Of a stretch of DNA of 64,000 nucleotides, positions 26,614-34,289 are shown piece by piece. Numbering within the stretch: position 1 is the stretch's first letter; every line of letters starts with the position of its first letter. The notes beneath the pieces were generated by a model that saw only the letters and a program-made list of their open reading frames with translations, searched no databases and was not told where the DNA came from. A program made the translations under genes and the position numbers. Source of the DNA: a virus; IMG/VR virus record IMGVR_UViG_3300025010_000028, positions 123,269 to 187,268 of that record; one strand, 5' to 3'.

Positions 26614-27027
26614 ATTAAACGAGGATACTTTAGGAAGATTCGTCTGGAGGTGAAGGTTGCCCGACTGATTGGGATAATCAGTAAGAGAGCACCTGAATTA
26701 ACAAAAGATGAATTAGAATATCTTATCAATAAAATTGATATAGATAACCAGTACCTAATTCGGGTGACAAATGATCCAATGAAATTTAACAAGTATTTAT
26801 TAGTTAGAGATAAGTTAACATTAATTATCCCTAAGAACTGTAATATTATATATAAAGGAGATGGTAAAACAAACTTTGATGTGAATACAAAGTATGTTGT
26901 TACAATATCTTCTAAAGATCCTAATGGGAGAGATATGTTAGCAATATATATCCCTAAGGGTGAATTTCAACCTTCACCTGAAGTTGATTATATTAAGAAA
27001 AATTTTGATATTAAAAAACTTAGATAA
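26614..27027 (+). CDS. Hypothetical protein with unusual start
   Basis: Up to 137 residues, unrecognised; beta-rich C-terminal half (KLTLIIPKNCNIIYKGDG, KYVVTISSKDPNGRDMLAIY). The frame has no ATG. The only good ribosome site (AAGGGGGAG at 26599-26607) is six bases before an in-frame ATT at 26614; GTG 26650 has no ribosome site. An ATG at 26609 opens a different 14-codon frame. ATT initiation or a frameshift near the start are both possible. Confidence 0.5.
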   Translation: MKRGYFRKIRLEVKVARLIGIISKRAPELTKDELEYLINKIDIDNQYLIRVTNDPMKFNKYLLVRDKLTLIIPKNCNIIYKGDGKTNFDVNTKYVVTISSKDPNGRDMLAIYIPKGEFQPSPEVDYIKKNFDIKKLR

Positions 27028-27056
27028 AATCAAACTTATGAGGTGAATCTCAATTT

Positions 27057-27185
27057 ATGATAGACCCAGAAGATAATGGCAGTGAATTAACAACAATTGA
27101 AAAAATTGGTTTTATTATTATTTGTTTATTTGGTATATTTTCTGTTGGTTATATTTGTGTATTATTATTTTTAAATGTAAAATAA
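27057..27185 (+). CDS. Small membrane protein
   Basis: 42 residues: a short acidic N-terminus (MIDPEDNGSELTTIEK), then one membrane span (IGFIIICLFGIFSVGY and following) and a short basic end. GAGGTGA ribosome site 11 bases upstream. The role is unknown; small spans of this kind occur in holins and host-takeover proteins. Confidence 0.6.
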   Translation: MIDPEDNGSELTTIEKIGFIIICLFGIFSVGYICVLLFLNVK

Positions 27186-27213
27186 GGATGATTTATCTCA
27201 TCCTTATTTTTTT
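27181..27213 (+). terminator. Rho-independent terminator
   Basis: AATAAGGATGA pairs with TCATCCTTATT (27198-27208), then a T run. Confidence 0.9.
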
Positions 27214-27275
27214 CCTTTATTTTTTATATCAAAACATTCATTTAATACATAATAAAAAATTAGGAGGTTAATTTT

Positions 27276-28520
27276 ATGGAATATGCTATGGCTCAAACAT
27301 CATTGGCCCATACATTTGGTAACATTACTTCTTTTATGACGGAATTTGTTAGGAGTTTATTTACTCCAAATTATTTTAAAACTATTCATATTAGTTCCAC
27401 TATAGCTTATAAACAGTTTAATATATTTCAAAATTCAAATAAAGAATTTATAAAAAAGAATAAACCTATATTAATAATTAAACCAAGAATTGAATTAGAT
27501 GATAGTGATACATTTCTTTACGGAACATATTTAACTACTAGAATTACAGATAATTTTATGGATATAGATTTTAGTAATCTACAACCATTTATTGAAGATA
27601 GAACAAAAGGAGTTTATATAAAATATTTATTAAATCGTATAAAAATGTATTTTGATGTAACTATAATAACAGATACTCAAATACAACAATTAAATCAAGC
27701 TAATTATTTAAAGAATAGAATAAGACAAGATAAACCATTTTTTTTAGAAACATGCTTAGAAAGTTATATTCCTAGAGGTCTTATGGAACTTTTAGCTAAA
27801 GATATAGGAATTGATTTATATACTATTGATGGAAGTATTAAAACTTTTTTAGATTATATGAATGGAGTATCAATATTTCCAATAACATATAAAGTAAAAA
27901 ATGCTTCAGCTAATGATGAATTTTTTAGATTTTATCCTGTTAATATTGATACAACTTTTTCTAATTTAACTATTGATGATGGAAATAAAAAAGGAATGAT
28001 TGCAGATTCATATGCGACAACTTTTACAGTTTCAACTGAATTTAATGGTGCTGGTTTGTATTATTATCTAACTCAATCATCAGGAATAATAACAGAAACT
28101 GATTTATCGATAGTTGATAATAAAAATCAAATAATACCAATGTTTACTATTAGTAATTTATTTACTGAACAAATTCCTACTGGATGGACGTTATATGCTT
28201 ATCCTTTATATAAGGTTGAAAATAATGATCAACCTGATTTAATGGATATAAAACAAGTATTAAATAAAAGTATATTAGCATCCATTGACTATTGTTTAAC
28301 CCATGGTATTCCATTAGAAACAATACTGAAGTTTTATGTTATGATGGATAATAAAATGTTAAATAGAGATATAGGTGAGTATGATATTGATTTTAGCACA
28401 TTAACTCTAATAACAAAAAATGTTAATACATATTCAACATATAGATTAATAATATATGTAAATGCTTTATATATAAATACATTAATGTTAGATGTATATG
28501 GATTTAATGAAGAAAAATAG
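27276..28520 (+). CDS. Probable virion structural protein
   Basis: 414 residues after TTAGGAGG. Starts MEYAMAQTSLAHTFGNITSF and contains IRQDKPFFLETCLESYIPR; the second half is beta-rich with YSTYRLIIYVNALYIN near the end. No catalytic motif or signal. Composition and length fit a tail or baseplate component of a large phage, but I do not recognise the family. Confidence 0.5.
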   Translation: MEYAMAQTSLAHTFGNITSFMTEFVRSLFTPNYFKTIHISSTIAYKQFNIFQNSNKEFIKKNKPILIIKPRIELDDSDTFLYGTYLTTRITDNFMDIDFSNLQPFIEDRTKGVYIKYLLNRIKMYFDVTIITDTQIQQLNQANYLKNRIRQDKPFFLETCLESYIPRGLMELLAKDIGIDLYTIDGSIKTFLDYMNGVSIFPITYKVKNASANDEFFRFYPVNIDTTFSNLTIDDGNKKGMIADSYATTFTVSTEFNGAGLYYYLTQSSGIITETDLSIVDNKNQIIPMFTISNLFTEQIPTGWTLYAYPLYKVENNDQPDLMDIKQVLNKSILASIDYCLTHGIPLETILKFYVMMDNKMLNRDIGEYDIDFSTLTLITKNVNTYSTYRLIIYVNALYINTLMLDVYGFNEEK

Positions 28521-28578
28521 AAATTTATTATATTATATACATTAAATTAATTTTTTATATAAAAAGGAGGTTAATATA

Positions 28579-28962
28579 TTGGTAATAATTATAGAAGTTG
28601 TATATGGTGAAAAATTTAGTGAGTTAGTTAAAAAAATTAAATCTAATAAAAACAAAAACCAACTACTTGTTATACCAGAATGATTTTATATTAATTTGGA
28701 AGAGGACAAGGTAGATTTATTAAAATATGCAAAAACTGAAATAATCAAAAACCGTAGTTATGGTTCAATAGGATATAAATCAGTGGACGAAAATACATTT
28801 AGAAAAAAAGTAAATTTAGGTGATACTATTATTTATAAATATGATAATGATTTAGGATATGGTATTGTAAAAGCAATTACTTGGAGAGGGGTTAACATAT
28901 CTACTAATCAGGGTGATAGATTTTTTAAATGGTGTCATGTTTTACAAATAAATAAAAAATGA
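28579..28962 (+). pseudogene. Small gene interrupted by in-frame UGA
   Basis: TTG 28579 sits behind AAAAAGGAGG and opens 34 codons ending QLLVIPE, then TGA (28681-28683), and the same frame continues for 93 more codons (FYINLEEDKVDLLKYA to VLQINKK) to TAA 28962. The downstream part has no ribosome site of its own (TTG 28696 is the first candidate), and its beta-rich domain (NLGDTIIYKYDNDLGYGIV) looks intact. Nonsense mutation, readthrough (Trp would fit) or sequencing error are the options. TGA is a normal stop elsewhere in the window. Domain unrecognised. Confidence 0.5.
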
Positions 28963-28980
28963 TTAAAATAATTATTTTAT

Positions 28981-29014
28981 AAAAGAAGATAACTATATAG
29001 TTATCTTCTTTTTA
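28981..29014 (+). terminator. Rho-independent terminator
   Basis: AAAAGAAGATAACTAT followed directly by its complement, then T residues. Confidence 0.85.
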
Positions 29015-29016
29015 TT

Positions 29017-29028
29017 TATATATTATAA
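29017..29028 (+). promoter_or_regulatory. Candidate promoter motif TATATATTATAA
   Basis: Near-exact copy of the recurrent motif between terminator and the polyphosphate kinase gene, 43 bases before its start. Confidence 0.45.
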
Positions 29029-29071
29029 CAGTGAATATTAATAAATAAATAAATATTAGGAGGTAATTGAT

Positions 29072-31195
29072 TTGACTTTAAATAATAATTTTACATCCTT
29101 ATTAAATAATGAAATAAAACAATTTAATTCTTTTAATAAGTCACATTTTTATATTAACAGAGAATTAAGTTGGTTAGATTTTAATAAAAGAGTTTTACAT
29201 CAAAGTATTAGAAATGAGGTACCTATATTAGAAAGATTAAAATTCTTAGGTATTTCATCTAGTAATTTAGATGAATTTATTATGGTTAGATTTGCATCTT
29301 TAGTAAATAATCTTATTAATGAAAGAAATGAAGATATATCTGGATTAAATTATGAGGATGAATATGATAAAGTTCTAGATATTATTAAAGAATTTAAATT
29401 ATTACAAAATAGTAGTTATAAAAATTTATTAAAAATCATTAACAAGAATAATATTCATATTTGCAAATACGATAATTTAACAAAGAAAGAGAAAGAATAT
29501 ATAGAAAATTTATTTAATAAAAATATTTACCCTCTTTTAACACCAATATCATATGATACTACTAAAGACTTCCCACCAATCAAATCTAAACAATTGAATA
29601 TAATTGTATCATTAGAGGATAAATATAATAATAATCTTCAAGTTATATCTATAATACCAATAGAACATCTTGACAGATTATATAAGATTGAAACTGATGA
29701 TGAAACAAATAAATATATCTTTCTTGAAGATATTATTTTTACATTCTTAAATAAAATATTTGTTAATAAAAATATTTTAAATAAAGGGTGCATGAGAATT
29801 TTAAAAGAAGCCAATACTGAAATGGAACATGATATAGACATTTATATTGTTGATAGAATGAAATCAACTCTCTTGTTAAGAGAATATAGTGATCCACTAT
29901 TTATGGAAGTAACAGATAACTTATCTAAACAAGTAATAAAGATATTAACGAAAATATTTAAATTAAATAAAAGTCATGTATTTAAGACTGATACTATATT
30001 AGATTATTCATTTTTTATTTCTATGCCAATTAAAAATCAAATTTTACAGTATGATGAATTTAGTTCTCAATATCCACAAGAATTAATAGGTGAACATGAT
30101 ATGTTTACAGCCATTGATAACAATGATATTTTATTACATCATCCGTATGAGAGTTTTAATCCAATAGTAAAATTTATTGAACATGCTTCTGTTGATATTA
30201 GTATTGTCGCCATTAAACAAACTTTATACAGAGTTTCTTCAATAGATTCACCTATAGTTGAAGCTTTATGTAAAGCATCTTTAAATGGTAAACAAGTTAG
30301 TGTTTTATTAGAAATAAAAGCTAGGTTTGATGAGAATAGAAATATATCTTTAATAGAAAAATTAAAATTAGCTGGTTGTAGAATAATTCATGGAATGGAT
30401 GATTTAAAAACTCATTGTAAATTTATAGTAGTTGTTAAAAGAACTCATAAAGGAGGATTAAAATTATATTCTCATTTAGGCACAGGTAATTATAATGATA
30501 AAACATCTGAGATTTATACAGATTTGTCTTATTTCACTTCTAATCAAAAGATAGGGGAGGACTTACTTAATATATTCAATATATTATCAGGTTTTTCTGA
30601 ACCATCTACAGATATAAATAAATTATATTTTGCTCCATATAATTTAAGAAATAAATTACATCAGTTAATAGATAATGAAATTAAACAAGCTAAAAATAAA
30701 AAGAAATCATGTATTACATTAAAATTAAATTCATTGTCTGACAAAGATATAATAAAGAAATTATACTTTGCATCTGAAAATGGAGTAAAGGTTAATATTG
30801 TTTGTAGAGGAATTTGTTCTATGAAACCTATTAATAAAAATATAACTATCAGAAGTATAATAGGTAGATATTTAGAACATAGCCGTATGTATTACTTTCA
30901 TAATACAGGAATTTATATTTCAAGTGCAGATTTACTTACTAGAAATTTAGATAGGAGGGTAGAAATTTTAATTCCTCTAGATGAGGAAAATATAAAAATA
31001 AAAGCTTTATCTATATTAACATATTACTTTAAAGATAGTGTAAATACATATGTTATGGATAAAGAAGGTAAATATTCTTTATTAAAGATTATTAACAATG
31101 TATTTAATATACATGAGTATTTTATGGATGAAGCTGTTAATAACTATAAATTACGGACAATTCCTAAAATGTCTAAAATAAAGAAAATAATATGA
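29072..31195 (+). CDS. ppk1: Polyphosphate kinase 1
   Basis: 707 residues, about the length of bacterial PPK1. N-terminal FYINRELSWLDFN, then LGISSSNLDEFIMVR, HHPYESFNPIVKFI, KQTLYRVSS (Mg2+-site Arg), LEIKARFDENRN (second Arg), LKTHCKF with the phospho-accepting His near residue 447, HLGTGNYND, and YLEHSRMYYF with the second active-site His near 602. All key residues are present, so the enzyme should make polyphosphate from ATP, or run in reverse. TTG start behind TAGGAGGT. This is unusual cargo for a phage; the neighbours are virion-type and small unknown genes, so it is not obviously part of a host operon. Confidence 0.92.
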   Translation: MTLNNNFTSLLNNEIKQFNSFNKSHFYINRELSWLDFNKRVLHQSIRNEVPILERLKFLGISSSNLDEFIMVRFASLVNNLINERNEDISGLNYEDEYDKVLDIIKEFKLLQNSSYKNLLKIINKNNIHICKYDNLTKKEKEYIENLFNKNIYPLLTPISYDTTKDFPPIKSKQLNIIVSLEDKYNNNLQVISIIPIEHLDRLYKIETDDETNKYIFLEDIIFTFLNKIFVNKNILNKGCMRILKEANTEMEHDIDIYIVDRMKSTLLLREYSDPLFMEVTDNLSKQVIKILTKIFKLNKSHVFKTDTILDYSFFISMPIKNQILQYDEFSSQYPQELIGEHDMFTAIDNNDILLHHPYESFNPIVKFIEHASVDISIVAIKQTLYRVSSIDSPIVEALCKASLNGKQVSVLLEIKARFDENRNISLIEKLKLAGCRIIHGMDDLKTHCKFIVVVKRTHKGGLKLYSHLGTGNYNDKTSEIYTDLSYFTSNQKIGEDLLNIFNILSGFSEPSTDINKLYFAPYNLRNKLHQLIDNEIKQAKNKKKSCITLKLNSLSDKDIIKKLYFASENGVKVNIVCRGICSMKPINKNITIRSIIGRYLEHSRMYYFHNTGIYISSADLLTRNLDRRVEILIPLDEENIKIKALSILTYYFKDSVNTYVMDKEGKYSLLKIINNVFNIHEYFMDEAVNNYKLRTIPKMSKIKKII

Positions 31196-31326
31196 TACTG
31201 TTTATGAGAAAAACGATAAAGGTTCAATTAAAGAATGGTTTAATAGAAACTTTTATAGTGACAGAATTTAGATTATCTAATCATATATTTAGTATGAAAT
31301 TAAGTGATGATGTAAAATATATATAG
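31192..31326 (+). CDS. Small hypothetical protein, possibly frameshifted
   Basis: 44 codons; ATG 31192 overlaps the polyphosphate kinase stop (ATGA). Sequence MILFMRKTIKVQLKNG, then a short strand-rich stretch ending DDVKYI and TAG inside a TA repeat (31317-31325). Two bases fewer in that repeat would continue the frame as EEMVLKNIGMNDFYSK, so a slippage frameshift is possible. Unrecognised. Confidence 0.4.
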   Translation: MILFMRKTIKVQLKNGLIETFIVTEFRLSNHIFSMKLSDDVKYI

Positions 31327-31399
31327 AAGAAATGGTATTGAAAAATATTGGAATGAACGACTTTTATTCAAAATAATTAATTAGGAGGTACTTTTTAAA

Positions 31400-31618
31400 A
31401 TGAGTATAGTATCTAATTATATTGAGATGGGTATTGATAAAGGAAGATACCATAAAACATTAGATGAAGCAATGATTAATGCCTTTTTTGATTGTGAAAA
31501 TAATACTACTTATGTATATAAAATAATTGATAAAATTAAGATATATACACGGGAAGATATAGTTAAATATTGGATGGATAATAATTTTCTAGGAAAATTT
31601 TTAACATTTTCATTATAA
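31400..31618 (+). CDS. Hypothetical protein
   Basis: 72 residues behind TTAGGAGG, unrecognised; begins MSIVSNYIEMGIDKG. Belongs to the run of small genes after polyphosphate kinase. Confidence 0.55.
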   Translation: MSIVSNYIEMGIDKGRYHKTLDEAMINAFFDCENNTTYVYKIIDKIKIYTREDIVKYWMDNNFLGKFLTFSL

Positions 31619-31734
31619 TATTTTACTATAGAACTATAATTGCAGAATGATTTAACATTAATTTAATTAAAAATGGGTAAATGTTTATAATAATATAATA
31701 AGAGTTACCTGAAAATAAAAGAGGGGGTATTTAA

Positions 31735-31998
31735 TTGTTTACAAATTGTGATTTAAAGAAAGCTGTTACTAATAATTGTTTAAGAGAAGACTATATTTGT
31801 AATGCAGATAAATGTAAAATTTATAAAATATGTAAATTAGTAATGTCTGATGTTTATAAAAGTAAATTAAAAGAATTAATAAGTAATGAGTTAAAAGAAT
31901 TATTGGAACAAGAAAATTTAGTAATTGAAAAATATAATAGTAAAAGTGGTAAAAATAGTGTATTATTTCAAGATAATTATATATTAGTAACTAAATAA
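31735..31998 (+). CDS. Small cysteine-rich protein
   Basis: 87 residues from TTG behind GAGGGGG. Cysteines cluster in the first 40 residues: FTNCDLK, NNCLRE, YICNADKCKIYKICK, which suits a metal site. A related pattern appears in the frameshifted gene at 63871. The C-terminal half is helical and charged. Function unknown. Confidence 0.6.
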   Translation: MFTNCDLKKAVTNNCLREDYICNADKCKIYKICKLVMSDVYKSKLKELISNELKELLEQENLVIEKYNSKSGKNSVLFQDNYILVTK

Positions 31999-32040
31999 AA
32001 TAAGATAAGATGATACTAAATATCATCTTATCTTATTTTT
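31997..32040. terminator. Bidirectional terminator between convergent blocks
   Basis: A 19-base perfect stem (31997-32015 with 32021-32039) between the plus block and the minus block starting here. Confidence 0.9.
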
Positions 32041-32538
32041 TTATTCATTACTTTTAACATTTTCAATTATATCCCTTATGTCAGATTGTGTCAATGTTGT
32101 CTTTTCGTTCAATAGAAATTCTAATTTTTCATATGATATTTTGTTATTATATCTTTTTTCGATGTTAGTTAAGAGTGTTCTGAATTCATTTAAATGTTCA
32201 TTTATGTCTTGTGCATGTTGTATTGATTGTTGTTCATGATTCATAAATAATTTCCAAACATCATCCTTTTCATTTATACAGTTATTAATTTTATCTGTCA
32301 AATTATGTATATTTTCGATCAGGTATTTTTGATGATTATTCATCATCTGCTGTATTAATGAAATACTTTCTTCAATATCTTTTACTGGTTTTTCATCTTT
32401 TTGAATTATAGTATCGAGTAAAAGTTTAAATTGTTCTAGTTGGGAGTTAAAAAGTTTATTGGTCATTTTTAAAAAAACCCATGCTATAATACCTAGAATC
32501 CCATATTGTAAAAATACATCAATACTGAGATTTTCCAT
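32041..32538 (-). CDS. Membrane-anchored coiled-coil protein, possible holin
   Basis: 165 residues from the ATG behind GGAGG (start MENLSIDVF). One N-terminal membrane span (YGILGIIAWVFLKM, residues 12-25), then about 130 residues of charged helix, likely coiled coil. The layout resembles BhlA/UviB-type holin-like proteins, although longer. It is the last gene of the minus structural block that also holds the endolysin, which supports a lysis or virion role. Inferred. Confidence 0.5.
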   Translation of the reverse strand: MENLSIDVFLQYGILGIIAWVFLKMTNKLFNSQLEQFKLLLDTIIQKDEKPVKDIEESISLIQQMMNNHQKYLIENIHNLTDKINNCINEKDDVWKLFMNHEQQSIQHAQDINEHLNEFRTLLTNIEKRYNNKISYEKLEFLLNEKTTLTQSDIRDIIENVKSNE

Positions 32539-32563
32539 AATAAAAACCTCCAAGGTTTATTTT

Positions 32564-33094
32564 TTAAATATCAAAAATAGAACCTTTAAGCACACTTTCT
32601 ATTTCACCATTTAATTCATTGACAGTTTTTTCAACATCTGTAAATGTAACTCTAAATGAAAATAACAATATATCTAGTATAGCAGCCATTTTTTCATATA
32701 AAGATTCATAAAATTTACTTGTGCATATAGAACCTATTGCATCAAATATTATCTGAAGATTATTTTCATGGATCTTTTTAAATTTTTCTATAAATATGTC
32801 AGGTATACCTTTTTTATTAATTTCATCCTCATAATCTTTTACAATTTCAATCAATAAATTTTGTATTTCAACTATATCACATTCTTTTGTTGTATTAACA
32901 GTTTTCTTAATGAAATCTTTTAGATGTTTATCGTATGAAAGAAATTTAATTTTTAAAAATTTACTAACAACTCTTTTTTTTATAGGATTAGTAATGGGAA
33001 TTTTGTCGATACCGATATTGACCCAATAATTTATGTTTGAAAAAAAGATATGCTCATTTAGGTCAGATTGTTCTTTCTTAAAAAAATTAAACAT
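32564..33094 (-). CDS. Hypothetical helical protein
   Basis: 176 residues, helical and charged, starting MFNFFKKEQSDLNE. No membrane span. Preceded by a minus-strand variant of the promoter-like motif at 33138-33150. Unrecognised. Confidence 0.55.
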   Translation of the reverse strand: MFNFFKKEQSDLNEHIFFSNINYWVNIGIDKIPITNPIKKRVVSKFLKIKFLSYDKHLKDFIKKTVNTTKECDIVEIQNLLIEIVKDYEDEINKKGIPDIFIEKFKKIHENNLQIIFDAIGSICTSKFYESLYEKMAAILDILLFSFRVTFTDVEKTVNELNGEIESVLKGSIFDI

Positions 33095-33137
33095 AATTTG
33101 ATAATAACCCCCTTTTTAATAAAATTTTTATATTATT

Positions 33138-33150
33138 GTTTTAATATATA
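33138..33150 (-). promoter_or_regulatory. Weak promoter-like motif TATATATTAAAAC
   Basis: On the minus strand, between a terminator and the gene ending at 33094; resembles the recurrent motif in its first nine bases. Confidence 0.3.
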
Positions 33151-33157
33151 GATAAGA

Positions 33158-33197
33158 ACATAAAGAATATATGTAAGTCTACATATATTCTTTATGT
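33158..33197 (-). terminator. Rho-independent terminator
   Basis: An 18-base stem (33158-33175 with 33180-33197) downstream of the minus gene ending at 33216. Confidence 0.8.
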
Positions 33198-33215
33198 TTA
33201 TAAAATTAATTAGCA

Positions 33216-33560
33216 CTAAGTTTTATAATTGATTAATTCAAACCAAATTTTATTATTAGTGTTTTCAGGTTGTGTTTCTGAAACTATAATTGCATCATCA
33301 AAGTTTATAGGTGGTGGGATATTTAATGTCCAACTATTAGCATTAAATACACCTGTGGTATTATCTGAATTACATTTTAATACTTCATATTTATTTGTAG
33401 TTTGATTTAATCTAATAATTAATTCATCTTTCATATACATTTTATTTTCTGTATACTCTTTTATATCTGTGTTACCAACGATATACGATTTTAAAATATC
33501 TAATAAATTAGCAGTAGATTTATAGTTTACTTTTTTTATAAATTTAAGAGATGGGGGCAT
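33216..33560 (-). CDS. Hypothetical structural-type protein
   Basis: 114 residues starting MPPSLKFIKKVNYKS. The middle reads DELIIRLNQTTNKYEVLK and the end is beta-rich with WTLNIPPPINFDDAIIV. In line with the flanking virion genes it is probably a small tail component; family unrecognised. Confidence 0.55.
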   Translation of the reverse strand: MPPSLKFIKKVNYKSTANLLDILKSYIVGNTDIKEYTENKMYMKDELIIRLNQTTNKYEVLKCNSDNTTGVFNANSWTLNIPPPINFDDAIIVSETQPENTNNKIWFELINYKT

Positions 33561-33575
33561 GGATTAATCACATCC

Positions 33576-34202
33576 TTATTCATTTATAATTAGGATATTA
33601 TATAAAATGCTTGCATTTTTTTCATTTACATCTAAAATATTTTTATTTAAAACAATAGATACTAATGAAATAATAAAATCCTCTAAATTTTCATCAGCAT
33701 TAATGTGCTGATTAAATTCTGTAATAATATTATTTAATTCAGATATTGGAACATCTAATATATGTGAAACTACGTGATTATCAACATCATGTTTTAATTC
33801 AAAAGTTATTATAGCATTAGGTTCAAATCCATTTAAAGATGTTAAATTAGATAATTCAATACAATCTAAATCAATCGATAATAATGTTCTAGCTAAATTT
33901 TTATTTTCATGAATTATTACAGGTGTTGATAATAAATTTAAACCATATGTTACCATTACTGGTAGTTCGTCATCACCTAAATCTAATGTATACATATCTC
34001 CGTTAATATCTAAATTTAAACAAATAATATTTGTAGTATCCACATGATTTTTTATTCTAGCTAATTTATCAAATGAAATAATATCTCCTGAAATTGTTTT
34101 ATTTAAAATTTGACCAGTACTTTTATGAATCATAACCTCTTCAGGTAAAGATATATTTTTATTTTCTCTTGATAAAAGTGAAACTGCAAAACGATTTGCC
34201 AT
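33576..34202 (-). CDS. Probable virion protein
   Basis: 208 residues starting MANRFAVSLLSRENKN. Beta-rich first half and helical end. Fifteen bases separate it from the next gene and AGGGTGAG sets the start, so it is co-transcribed with the large 34290 gene. Not recognised; a fibre-associated role is a guess from the neighbourhood. Confidence 0.5.
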   Translation of the reverse strand: MANRFAVSLLSRENKNISLPEEVMIHKSTGQILNKTISGDIISFDKLARIKNHVDTTNIICLNLDINGDMYTLDLGDDELPVMVTYGLNLLSTPVIIHENKNLARTLLSIDLDCIELSNLTSLNGFEPNAIITFELKHDVDNHVVSHILDVPISELNNIITEFNQHINADENLEDFIISLVSIVLNKNILDVNEKNASILYNILIINE

Positions 34203-34289
34203 TTAAATCTCACCCTCTTTTTAAAAGTTATTATAATAATGTTTTTTTATTTAAAAAGTTTACTTTAAGAGTAAAATAGAATTTAATTA

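Noticed and set aside
28681-28683. Genome-wide recoding of UGA to Trp
   Set aside because: TGA ends several genes normally (for example 808, 8782 and 31195) and TGG is used for Trp throughout; only one gene shows an internal TGA.
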